A DNA stretch of 64,000 nt from contig SPDT01000005.1 in assembly GCA_008477525.1 (NCBI GenBank), forward strand, positions 1-64,000, written 5' to 3'. A model generated the notes under the pieces. It searched no databases. It worked only from the letters and a program-made list of their open reading frames with translations, and was not told where the DNA came from. A program made the translations under genes and the position numbers. This document shows, in pieces, positions 43,130 to 54,222 of this stretch; position 1 is the stretch's first letter; each line of letters begins with the position of its first letter. The DNA comes from Hypomyces perniciosus. Lineage: Eukaryota > Ascomycota > Sordariomycetes > Hypocreales > Hypocreaceae.

Positions 43130-46100
43130 AATTTAAATTTTAATAAATAAAGTTAATTAAACTAAAATAAATTAAAAGTTAATAAAGTAATATTATTATT
43201 ATTATTTTTGTTAATATTTAAAAAAAGTATATTATTTAAGGTTTAGATTTATAGGTTATTTAAACGTTATAGGTAATATTAATGCGCTATTAAGGTTTAG
43301 TTATTATATTTTACTAAACTATTTTATTATTAATTTTAAAGTACTATTAGGTTAAAGTATAGCTAATATAGTTAAATTTAATAATTTTAATTTTATATTT
43401 AATATAGATTTTCTTAATATATATTAAACTGCTTTTTTTATTATATTTATTAAAGTTATAGTTTACTTTTTTATAATATACGTAAAGTCTTTTAATAATA
43501 TATTTTTATAAAAGATTTAAAAATAAAGTAACAAAGTATATATAGTATTTAATTATATTAAATTATTAGTTAATATTAAAGTAATAATTTAAGTATTCTA
43601 TTAGTATTAGTAATATTACTGTTAATATTAATACTGCTGCTATGAATAGCTTTATTAATATTACTTTATTTAAATAGTATAAAAGGTATTATAATAGGCG
43701 CCCTTTTAAAGTTTATTATAAATAATTTAATAAAGTTAATATTATTTAATAAAGTTAAATTTATTTAATTTAATTATTTAAGTTTTTATAATAGTAATAA
43801 GCTTTTAAAAAACCTTTATTTTAAAAGCTTTTACTATTTATTTAATAGTTTTACTGCATTTACTATTTAAGATAAATAACTTTACTATAAAATTCTCAAA
43901 AGGCTTATTTAATATATATAAATTATTAAAAGACGATAATACCTTTTAAAATAAATAAATTATTTTATATTATTTATTAAACTTAATAAAAAGTATTATA
44001 TTAATTTTTTAATATTATTAAATAACATTATTAAAACATTTAATAATAATATTAAAGTTTTTTTATTATTGTTAATATATATTTCCCTTCAAAAGATTTA
44101 AAATATACAGGATTTTTTTACATTTAATTAAAAAGATTACTTAATTATTTATAAAAGTAATGTTAATTTAAAAACGCTAATTAATATATTTTTATTAATA
44201 TTTAATAATATTTCTTTATTTACTATTAAATTATTTAAGGTTTTTAGTTTAGTAGTAGTTAAATAGGTTATGGCTTTTAAAGCTTAATAGTAAAGCTATA
44301 TTTTAAGCTTTAATTTAAACTTTAATTTATATTTAAAGTTTTATTTTTTAACTGCTTATTTTGAAACTTGCTATTAAGAGTTTATTTTTATTTTCTTTTA
44401 TTAAATTAAGCCTTTTTTTATTATTTAGTTAAAAAAATAAAATTAATAATAAAAGTCATTATTTTTTATAATTATATTTATTAAATATATGTAATCATTA
44501 TTTATCTTAGATTTTTATAAGGTTTTAAGAAAAAAAGGAAAAGTATTAGCTTTATAGCTAAAATTATAATCTATTAAGTTAAATTAAACTATAAGGTAAG
44601 GTTTAAAGTATTTATATTTATTTTATTTATAATTAACTTTTTATAAATATAGGGTTTAAAAAGTAAAGGCTAAGCTATAAAGGTTTTATTATAAGTTTAA
44701 TATTAAAGGGGGGATTTATAATTAGTTAAATATATACTTTATAATAGTGCAGTTAAATTAAAAGATAATATAAACTATTATAGTATAGAAAGGTAGGTTA
44801 AAGTAAATATTATTATTATACTATAGAGAGTAAAAAAGCTTTAAGGCTTTATAGAAAACTATAGCTAGGAACGCGTTAAGGCTTAATTATATAACTGGAG
44901 CTAATATGACAGGGCGTTAATATTGCGTTATAGTCGGTGCTGTAATATTTTGATTTATAAATTAAATTTAAATTTTTAATAAATAAACTTAATAAAATAA
45001 AAGTAAGTTAAAAGTTAATAAAATAGCGCTAGCTCTATTATTTTTATTAATATTTCAAAGATTATTATTATTTAAAGTTTAAATCTATAAATGAATTCAA
45101 TACTATTGTTAATACTAATATAAAATTAAAGTTTCATTATTATATTAATATTAATATTAGTTTATTTCAATAATATAAAGGGTATTATAATAATTACCTT
45201 TTTAAGCTTTACTATAAATAGTTTAATAAAATTAATATTATGGAATAAAAATTCATTTATTTAATATAGTTATTTAAATTATTATCATATTAATAAACCT
45301 TTAAAAGACGTTTATTTCTAAAGCCTTTATTATTTATTTAAAAGTTTTATTATATTTATTATTTAATATAAATAATTAAGTATAAGCTTTTAAAAACGGT
45401 TATTTTATATATAATAGTTATTAAAAGACTATAATATATATTAAAATTAATTTATTGTTTATAAAAGTAATATTAGTTTTAAAATATTAATTAATATATT
45501 TTTATTAATATTTAATTATATTCTTTTATTTATTATTAAATTATTTATAGTGTTTATTTAATAACAGCTAAAAAGGTTATTGTTTTAAAAGTTGAATAAT
45601 AAAACTATATTTAAGGCTTTAATTTAAACTTTATTAATTTATAATTTAAAGTCTTTATCTTTTAGTATTTATTTTAAAAAAAAGTATTTAAACTATTATT
45701 TTTATTTTTTTATTATATAAACACTATTTTTTACTTAACTAAAAAATAAAATTAATAAAAAGAGTGATTATTTTTAATAATTCTATTTATAAAATATATA
45801 TATTTACTATTAAAATTAAATTTCTATAAAGTTTAAAAGAGAAAAAAGAAACCTATTAATTTAATAATTAAGATTAAAATTTATTAAATTAAATTATAAA
45901 GTAAACTTTAAAGCCTTTATATTTATTGTACTTATAATTGGTTTTTTACAGGTATAGGGTTTAAAAAATAAACTAGGCTATAAAGGTATTATTATAAGGT
46001 TCGGAATAAAGGGGAATCTTTAATTAGTTAAAATTATACTTTATAATAGTGTAGTTAAATTAAAGGATAGTATAAATTATTATAGTATAGAAGAGTAAAT

Positions 46101-46450
46101 TAAAGTAAATAATATAATTATACTATAAAAAGTAAAAATGCTTAAAGGCTTTATAAAAAGCTATAGTAAATAGCAATATATTAAGGTATAGTTATATAAC
46201 TAGAGCTTCTATAACTAAATATTAACTTTATATTATAGTTAATCCTTTAATAAGTATTATTATAGATTTAAAAATAAAAATAAATTTTTAATAAATTAAA
46301 ATTATACTTTATAATAACATAATTAAATTAAAGGATAATATTAAGTATTTTAGTATAGAAAAGTAAATTAAAGTATATATTATTATTATATTATAAACAG
46401 TAAAAAAGCTTTAAAGTTTTATAGAAAACTATAGTTAATAAAAATATATT
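43130..46450. repeat. Three direct copies of a retroelement 3' end
   Basis: A segment ending ATTATAGTATAGAAAGGTAGG...CTTTAAGGCTTTATAGAAAAC recurs at about 44740-44865, 46035-46165 and 46300-46435. A G-rich AAAGGGGGGATT or AAAGGGGAATC tract precedes the first two. Longer homology (about 1.2 kb or more) links 43130-44870 with 44955-46165. A further copy of the tail lies at about 20850-20935. All are RIPed. Confidence 0.6.
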
Positions 46451-46779
46451 AAAGTATAGTTATATAATTAAATATTTATATATAATTATATTATACTACT
46501 ATTTAAATTTTACCTCTATAATATTACTTATATGTATTTATTAATAATAGTTTACTGCTTTATAAAAATATATTACTTTATATTTATTACTTTACTATTT
46601 ATAAAGGAATTAGTTAATATATTTGTCAATAGAATTTACTGCCTTTACAATATATTTAATAATATCATATTAAACTATAGTATATAGTTTATATTAAGAT
46701 AATCTTTAACTTCGATTTTAGAATAAATAATTAAATCTGAAAAGATAATATAAATATAAAATAATATTTATAACCATTT

Positions 46780-47566
46780 TTTAATTTTACCTGCGGTGCA
46801 AGCCTCAATGCCGTAGCTGGCGGCAGTTATGCTCAATAGTTCTGACTCAATTTGCAGTGGGACCTTTGGGGGAATAAAGTAAACACACGATGGCCAGACG
46901 TGCTGAGCTGAGTCGATGCGAAGCGGTTGGGTTGCCTCGGGGAAAGGAAGCCGTGGGTGTTATATGTGCGTTGAGCTCTAACCCTCTACTAGGCTCAATT
47001 AAAGGGCAGAAACAGACTTCACGTCGACGTGAAAGTGATTCTATTTAGAATGCCTCCCTACTGAATGATGACTACACGTAACCATAGATTACTACCTCAG
47101 ATGCAATTTCATGAGGAAATACATGTGGCATTTCTGAAAACTGTAATCTCAAGAGAATTGAATTATTATTATGTAACAGCGATCAGTTAGATGAGTAAAC
47201 AATAGATGAGGTGCCTGCAGTTTGAGGCAGCTTGAGCCTCTTAATTCCATTCAACACAGCTCGATTCTAGATCTCGATGCACACTGCTACGCTGGAGCAT
47301 CTCAGGGACGGGTTCTTCTAGGTTTAAAATAGAGACATGAATTTATGCTTGGTCGAATTAAACAGTCGCTCTAGAGTTGGGAGAACATGTGACTGCGAAT
47401 GCTCTCCTCAAACTATTAATGGAGAGGGAAAGATCAATACCATTGATGATTGCGATTGTTTCTTGGTTGAAAGACACGGAGAGTCACTAGGGGGTAGATA
47501 ATCAGCTGTTCTCAATATCTCCTTGTTCCCAGGGCTATTTTTCTTTAACTATTGTTCGCAGTAGAG
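46780..47566. other. Intergenic, return to normal GC
   Basis: A sharp composition boundary at about 46790 marks the end of the RIPed block. No gene is supported between it and the GH16 gene. Confidence 0.5.
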
Positions 47567-48557
47567 CTAATAAGTGTTGCCCAAAGGCACAGAAGGATGT
47601 CCCCAATCATACTCAAATCGATCCCAACCACCATATTCCAACTCACTGGCCATATGGAGGTTATAAATAACCATATCATAATGCCCATTTGCAGGTGTCG
47701 TGCCACCACAGACATTGCCGCCTATCGCCACATTCAGCAGAATCGTCATATCTCGAATAGGACGGGTACCAGCTGGAATCTCACCCTTCATAACGGGCCT
47801 CCCATCAATGTACCAGATCATCCTTCCCTGACCGGGTTCACCGTTTGGCTGTTCCCAGGCAAAATCGTAGCGCACCGGACGACAGTGCATGTCAGGAATG
47901 AGAGTGCCCAGGACTCTATGCTTTTCTGGTTCGTGGTGGAACCCCCAGTGAAGACAGGAATGGTTCTCATGGTCTCCATTCCATGTTTCTGCGATGTCAA
48001 TCTCGCCGTCCGTAGGCCAGGAAAAGGGCTCTTGAGGCAGAAGCCAGAAAGCGGGCCAAATGCCCTCGGCGCAGGGTGACAGTATCACGGCGGTAAGGAC
48101 ACCTTTGTCGCGGGCTAGAGTCTGCCTGCTCACTAGGCGAGCAGAGGTATACTGATGTTCCGGCGAAGATGCGGCATTGTTGGCAATGGCTCGGAGGATC
48201 AGCATGCCATCGGGCGTGCTATATATGATCAGAAACGAGCGCCCACGGCCCCCAATAGACTGCAACCTACTGAAAGACATTCTGTGGTTCCGCAGTGTAG
48301 AACTGCAGCTCCTGGTTTCCCCACCCATCAGGGCCGTTCCCCAGCTTTGCATCCCACTCATGGCTGATCAGAACATCGGAATGGAGTTGTGGCCGCCAAT
48401 ACACCTCACCACAGAAAGGCGGCTGAGAGGACGGATGCGGCTGCGGCTGCGGTGGCGGCGGTTGAACTTCCGGTTCCGGCTCAGAGACCAAGCTGTCCCA
48501 TTCTTGTTTAAGGCGCTTGAGGTGTTCTTTCCACGGCATTGTCTCTGACTGGGACAA
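47567..48557 (-). CDS. Glycoside hydrolase family 16 (beta-glucanase-like)
   Basis: Two exons, 48557-48271 and 48218-47567, with a 52-nt intron (GTAGGT...CTGAT...ATAG) that joins QNVF to HTPDGMLILRAI in frame; 312 residues. The GH16 catalytic signature EIDIAE is at 168-173 (nucleophile E168, acid/base E173), preceded by GIWPAFWLLP. The fold continues through HWGFHH, YDFAWE, ILLNVAIGG and the C-terminal YNLHMAS. The N-terminus is a charged, Pro-rich stretch (PEPEVQPPPPQPQP) with no signal peptide, unusual for a cell-wall or beta-1,3(4)-glucan hydrolase. The start could be M at 48539 instead, or a 5' exon encoding a leader could be missed. Likely substrate is beta-1,3- or mixed-linkage glucan, by family only. 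First gene right of the AT-rich block. Confidence 0.85.
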
Positions 48558-49428
48558 GTAGGCAATGGTACTTCGTAGATGTAATCGCTATGAGGCATAT
48601 TGACACATATGGCAAAAAAAATACATTATATGTGCTCAAAGTTGGCCCTTGATGACGCGTAAATAGCTTGGCGTAACGTCATAAAGTTGGTGAGAACTTC
48701 TTTGCGGGTGAAAAATGATTGTAAGCATTCAGCTCAGATAGATGTAAAGTAATAATGAGGAGTAGAATAAATTGAAGCAGAAATCGAACTACGGAAAATG
48801 TTAGAATGGGGAAAATGGTTGTTTAAGCGCCATAACGCTGCTTCCAGTTAGGTTTTCCTCCTTGCACGTGTGTGTACTCCGTATAATATTTGCCAGAAAT
48901 CTGACACCGCTTTAAGCCCCCCGCAACCACTATGTACTGGCACCAGCCCCAGTACAGAAATGTGCACTGGAAGATCCAAAGTAAGGATCCGAACAAGTTA
49001 CATTCCTCTGCATACTGAACTTTATGTATATCGAGTTAATCCTAGGCCACTCAGCCATAGAAACTGACACAGTTCTTCATTGCGATCTTCACTCGTATAC
49101 ATTGTGGGCCTGCACCCATGCAAAATGGCCCATTAGTTTTAGGCATTATGAACGGTCTTAGTGCTTCGTCTGCCTGGACAACCCCAGCCATAGCTCCGGG
49201 TATGGTATGCTCGGTCGGCCATGACCTTATACAGCCTCATAATAGTCGCAGTAGGCCTCTAATAGTACCTTGGATAAAGTGGAGAAAGTGACCAACAACA
49301 CGGTGTATCGGCGAGTATTTATCAAGACGGCTACTCGCTGTTTTTCTCATCCCTGACAACATTCCTTGACTTTTGGGGAAATCGCCGCTCCAGCAAGTCT
49401 ACTCTTTAACTCCTCGTCCGTATCGAAA
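48558..49428. promoter_or_regulatory. Divergent intergenic region, GH16 and DUF4246 genes
   Basis: About 870 bases without a supported gene; by position it holds both promoters. CTCCGTATAATA-like words appear near 48886. No regulatory site can be assigned. Confidence 0.4.
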
Positions 49429-51563
49429 ATGCCTCCCTACCCTGGCCTCGGTCTGCCCCTCCGTCACCTCAAGCAAGGTGGACAGAACTATGACCTCTAC
49501 CCCATCGGTATCCATGCCAATTGCTTTGGTTCTGACTCAGAAATGCTTCTCATCAGAGAAGTTGCTATGATGATTGTCATGGATCGCCTGACCGATAAGC
49601 CCGACTTCCATATCAAGGTGTTTGATGAAGCCATTACCAGCAAGTGGATTGATGAAGCTCTTGCTCTGCCACTGGACCAATGGTATGATGAAATCGTCGC
49701 AGGAAAAGACCATCGGATGTTTGAATATGATGAAAATGGAGAGAAATGGTACTACCCTAAGAAGCTTCGTTCGATTCTCGATAAAGGGTGCCTGGAATAT
49801 GTGAGTGATATGTACTCCCGTAGTCCTATCACGTCTGGCTGACTTGCAAGCTAGTGCATCCAAGAGCTACGCGCCAAGGCAGAGTTCTACAAAAAGACAG
49901 GCCTTGTCCCAACACTGGACGCTTCAGCATCTGTGGTCAAGTCTGACACGTTTGTGGATCAGTCGTTGCATGATGCTCTGCGTGCTGCCTTTTCCAAACT
50001 CCAGGACGACCAAATAGCTAATCCTGACTGGCATCCCCGTACTGATGAGAAAGTCCAAGACCTTATTCACCCTTCCCTCTATCCCCTTGTCTATGGCAGG
50101 ACTCGGGTATTCGATGATGAGGTTGTTGGAGTTGAGGATGCCATCGACAAGTGGGCTGGAAAGGGTGATGTTATCCCCCATATTAAGGATGATGAGCCAA
50201 CGACCGGCTTCCGCCGTAGAGTCTCGATCGGCAGTATTCATATTGAACCATCATTCTGGTCAACCAAATATCAGTGGCTGCCGTCCAATGTCAAATTCCA
50301 AGATGACGGGAGTGTGAAATTCACCAGCTACATCAACAACCTTCACCCCAACAAGTATCGCGACATCTACACCACTATCGAGAAGCTCGTTGAGAAGGCA
50401 CTTCCTGCTTGGAATCTCTGCCTAGCGCGGTATCATGACCATAAACACGTGGGTGCTGGTAGAACAGAGCCACGATTCCCTCGGCCGGAGAATCCAGAGT
50501 AGGTTGCTGCGACATTTGTGAGTGAGGAGGAATGCTGACCTACAAACCTAGTGATGAGGAGCCCTCAAACTGGAGTCCGCAATTCAAGGATTTCGAACTC
50601 CCCCAGACTTCTGAACCTGAAGCCAGATCTGGAGAGGAGAGGTACAAAGAAGAAGAAGACGGGCATCCTTTTTATGGAACCCGCAAAGAGATCGAATGGC
50701 AAAAGATCAGAGAGCCAGTGCAACCAGAGGCTCCGGACTTCAAAGCTTGGGACTACGGAATAAAGCCTGGCAGCTCCCTCCAGGAGCGGTTCGACGGTCT
50801 CCAAATCATCGTGAAAATGGCATCCATCGAACTTACGCCAGAAAAGCCCGAATTCCCAGCCGGGGGTTGGCACGTCGAAGGTCAAATGAATGAGCATATT
50901 ATTGCCACGGCTCTATACTACCTAGACTCGGAAAACATCACTCCTAGCCACCTACACTTTCGAATGCAGACAAGCACATACCAGGATGACTGGGATGTTG
51001 GTCAGGACTCATACAAATGGATGGAACAGGTTTACGGCACCCACCTCTCAGGTGGCCCTTGCATCCAAAACTACGGTAGTGTTGAGACGAGGCAAGGGAG
51101 GTTGCTTGCCTTTCCAAACGTCTTTCACCATCGGGTGTCTCCCTTCGAGCTCAAGGACAAGACAAAACCCGGGCACCGCCGCTTCATTGCTCTGTGGCTC
51201 GTAGACCCTCATACCCGTGTTATTAGTACTGCAAATGTGCCGCCCCAACAGCAGAGCTGGTGGATGGAACGCGCTTTCGGTGGCATTAGTGAATGCAACG
51301 CTGAGAAAGTTCCTAATACCATCGCGCAGCTCATTCTTGAAAAGGCACCAGGACACCCGGGCTTAGAAGCTTCGCTCATAAAAGGGGAGCAGCTTCCCGC
51401 TGAGCTTATGAGCATGGTGCATAAAGAGTTCGGAGATGCGCTGCCCATGTCCGCTGAAGAAGCCAAGGAGCATCGGCTTAGATTGATGGATGAGCGGACT
51501 ACTGTCCAAGGTGAAGTGAAAGATTCTTGGCTGCGTGTAAATTATAGTTTTTGCGAGCACTAG
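49429..51563 (+). CDS. DUF4246 family protein
   Basis: Three exons, 49429-49800, 49855-50498 and 50552-51563, with introns of 54 and 53 nt (GTGAGT...GCTAG; GTAGGT...GCTGAC...CCTAG). The sum is 2028 nt, giving 675 residues. The start at 49429 (TCGAAAATGCC) is preferred over an in-frame ATG 63 bases upstream because of its context. The fungal DUF4246 family has no established activity. The third exon looks like a double-stranded beta-helix oxygenase: WHVEG gives H446/E448, FHHRV gives H531/532, and RRFIALWLVDP follows. The order H-x-E...H with a downstream Arg resembles 2OG/Fe(II) enzymes, so an oxygenase function is plausible but is inference. The N-terminal third contains KWIDEAL and SYINNLHP, typical of the family. 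It looks intact. Confidence 0.9.
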
Positions 51564-52445
51564 GGTGTGTACTGTTTCTCCTAGTCTTTGTGGGGAACTC
51601 GTTAAAATAGCACAAGCTACTGCCAGATTTGATACTGTCTTCGCGAAAACCAGCGACTTTGAATTGCGAGGAAGACTAAATGCAATAGCAAGTGGCAATG
51701 CACTTCAAAAGGAATCTTGGTATGTATCTACCAGGGGGCTCAAGGCCAACTCGGATCCTTGGTCATTCTACGCATATCACACCCATCCATATCAGGCAAG
51801 CTAATGAGGACCCAGGTGTATAAATCGGTTTACAGAGGGCAGAAATCAATGCAGACAAACTAATGGCTAGGGTTATTTTCCTCTTTTTCAACCTTATTGT
51901 GAGTTGAACCAAATCACCATGATGTCGCGGTGCTTTTGAAGGTTGTTGCGTAATGCGGCCGTATTGTCAAGAGTTATCTCACCACATGCGGTTAGGATAG
52001 AGCTCTGATCATCCGTCTCTGTTGACTTATTTTCCCGATGTCTATCACTGAATTCCCCTCTATCATGACTGTCAGGCCGAAGCTCTTCGCGGTTTCCAAC
52101 CTCTTATGCGACGCACCGAGATTCTAACGCGATGATTCGACCCTATAGAATTGATCTCTCCGTGTTTCGATGCTTATTTGCGACACGAACACGTTCTGTT
52201 ACATGTTTTGTTACATGGTGTGGCTGGTGTAACATTAAACTCGTCCACGAAGGACATGTGCCTGTGTTTATTCACAGTTTCCAGCCACAAATGATCACTC
52301 TGCTGATCACATGGATGAGCTAAGCAGCAAACACCAACCTTTAAAAATTACGTCCATCCCCGCAATCCCAACTTCCCAAGCATATTATTTACACCTTCGT
52401 TCTATCTATATTTACACCCGACTTCACCAGCAAGAGGATAGTAAG
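51564..52445. other. Intergenic, no supported gene
   Basis: Separates the DUF4246 and cupin genes, which are both on the plus strand. A short frame (51565-51804) has no domain. The cupin promoter is expected here. Confidence 0.45.
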
Positions 52446-53033
52446 ATGGCTTCACATGAACAACCGGCAGATAATTCTCTGGTCTCCACAGGGCTCGGTA
52501 ATATCAACGTTAACATCACCGGGCACGATGCATCTGGTAGAGAATACTTTGTATCCTCTAAGCCGGCGGAGTGGACGCCCTTCCACAACCACACAATGGG
52601 CTTCTCAGTTGTTTACACGACGTCCGAGTTCCCCGCATCCCTGAACAATGACATCGACGTCGAGAAGCATCAGAAGAAAATGGAAGCGGGCCCTATTGGC
52701 CTGGTAAACCCAGGCGGCACACTCTTGCGAATGGTCGACTTTGCGCCTGGTCCCCAGAGTCTAATGCACCGAACACGCAGCCTGGACTACGGTATTGTCA
52801 TCCATGGCACAGTCGAGGCCATTTTGGAGTCTGGAGAGAAGAGAATCATGAAGGCCGGTGACGTCTGCGTCCAGCGAGGCACAAGTCACGCCTGGAGGAA
52901 TTTATCGGATACGGAGTGGGCACGGATGGCGTTTGTGTTGCAAGATATTCAGGCTGTGCACTGCAATGGCGAGCCATTGAAGGAGGATTTTCGCGCTAGT
53001 AGTGATATTCCTCCCAGTGGCAACGACGCATGA
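52446..53033 (+). CDS. Cupin-domain protein
   Basis: Single exon, 195 residues from ATG 52446; an upstream in-frame ATG at 52311 adds 45 residues unlike the family. Cupin motif 1 is SLMHRTRSLDYGIVIHGTVE (about 105-124) and motif 2 is AGDVCVQRGTSHAW (about 137-150). Motif 1 has only one of the usual pair of histidines before the Gly turn (MHRT), and motif 2 keeps its His (H148), so the metal site may be reduced. Proteins of this type occur in fungal metabolite clusters and in aromatic degradation, sometimes as isomerases or cyclases, but the reaction here is unknown. No signal peptide, so probably cytosolic. The gene appears complete. It follows the DUF4246 gene by about 0.9 kb and converges with the GNAT gene. 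Confidence 0.85.
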   Translation: MASHEQPADNSLVSTGLGNINVNITGHDASGREYFVSSKPAEWTPFHNHTMGFSVVYTTSEFPASLNNDIDVEKHQKKMEAGPIGLVNPGGTLLRMVDFAPGPQSLMHRTRSLDYGIVIHGTVEAILESGEKRIMKAGDVCVQRGTSHAWRNLSDTEWARMAFVLQDIQAVHCNGEPLKEDFRASSDIPPSGNDA

Positions 53034-53517
53034 GTCGAATGGATGAGAATCAATAGGTACACTTGATCCAAACATGTATCGATGCCATAATACCTGAACC
53101 GTCAAAATGTCCGGGCATCCGTGAAAGCGGGAGGCTCGGAAGAAGCCCCTCAATTGCGGTTGACGGACTCATAATAACTGACCCCTGTCTCCTCAACACG
53201 AAGCGGAATACCGCTCCCCCACAGCGGTCAAATGAATGGGTTGGTTGGCAAGCCTCGAAATTTAACATATGTAGGGTAGAGAAACTGCCCGGATTATAAA
53301 ATTAAGCTAAAAGTCAGACCGTTATGTCAGGCTGCAAAAGTGAAGAGTACACTTTAGCAACTGTTGCCGATGGTGTCTTAGATTTGCTGCGTCACACGTC
53401 AACACGTTTATGATGACATTCAGCCGGATCGAGCAAGTAAGTTTATCGCGGTCACGGCGCCAATTAGTCAAGTCTAAAGGCCAAATTTACTTTATTTGAC
53501 TTGAGGGCAGCGCTGGC
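53034..53517. other. Intergenic between convergent cupin and GNAT genes
   Basis: No gene seen. Two short frames overlap in opposite directions without domain features. Confidence 0.45.
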
Positions 53518-54222
53518 TTATGCATGTCTGAGTATCATTGAATAGTGCTTGACCCCAAAAATAGACACAACTCGCACGTCTTGAAACCCAGCGGCCGCGT
53601 AAAGTGATCGTCCGGCAGGAGTGGCAAGGAGGTAGCAATCCTTGCCCTCACTTGCCGCACGATCTATACCCCATTCTAAAAGCACTCGACCAATGCCCCT
53701 TCGTTGCTGTTGTGGATCGACGCCGAGATAGTCCAGATCTACCCCAACTTCAAGTTAAAGAGATTCGTGATATACAGGGCACTGTGGAAAGTACATACGC
53801 CAGACGTCTCTTAGACCCCTTGCACCGAATGTGTCTTGGTGGTCCGCTGCGACAACAGTCCGCAACTCAGCATATGCCACCCGATCAAATCCTTCGGGTG
53901 GTTCTGGGATGGTTTGCTTGAGATTTGTGGCTGGTCTAACTCCCTCGCTGATCGGAAGGTCCCAAAGGGCAAAGCCCACGATTTGATCATTGCCATCGTC
54001 GATAGCCACTACCATGGCTGTCTGTGACGAAGATAGGCTGCATGATTTCCGTACTGTACGCCACGAGTATGCTGTGTCTCCATCTGGCACATCCTTCGGC
54101 TGTAGGTGGAGGGGAAATAGCTGGCGGGCGATGACGTCAGTTGTTGGATGGAATGCAGCGCTACAGATGCGTGCAATTGCAGGAATATCCTGCTCTGTGG
54201 CTTCTCGCACGCGTATCGACAT
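53518..54222 (-). CDS. GNAT-family N-acetyltransferase
   Basis: Two exons, 54222-53799 and 53738-53518, with a 60-nt intron (GTATGT...TTTAAC...GGTAG). Splicing joins RDVW to HLDYLGVDPQQQRRGIGR and gives 214 residues. The start MSIRVREATEQDIPAIARI is the standard GNAT N-terminus; an upstream ATG at 54378 is possible but adds unlike sequence. Acetyl-CoA binding motif A is Q153-R-R-G-I-G-R159, followed by LLEWGIDRAASEG and the closing YAAAGF. Members with this architecture acetylate small molecules or amines. No substrate can be read. Probably cytosolic. If the intron were not removed, an in-frame TAA would end the protein early, so the splice call matters. Confidence 0.85.

Larger units (their letters stand above)
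20240..46780. repeat. 26.5-kb AT-rich, RIP-mutated transposon block
   Basis: The base composition drops sharply at about 20240 and recovers at about 46780. No open frame above about 60 codons survives outside young insertions. TpA is strongly over-represented at former CpA/TpG sites: comparing decayed and intact LTR copies shows TGCA-type words changed to TATA. The block is therefore silenced, RIP-inactivated repeat DNA, probably heterochromatic. The nested elements that I could delimit are listed separately. The stretches 23.1-26.6, 27.5-33.4 and 39-44 kb are retroelement interiors too decayed to translate by eye. Confidence 0.9.

Noticed and set aside
53755..53798. Premature stop in the GNAT gene
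   Set aside because: The TAA lies inside a well-formed 60-nt intron (GTATGT...GGTAG) whose removal restores the acetyl-CoA motif.
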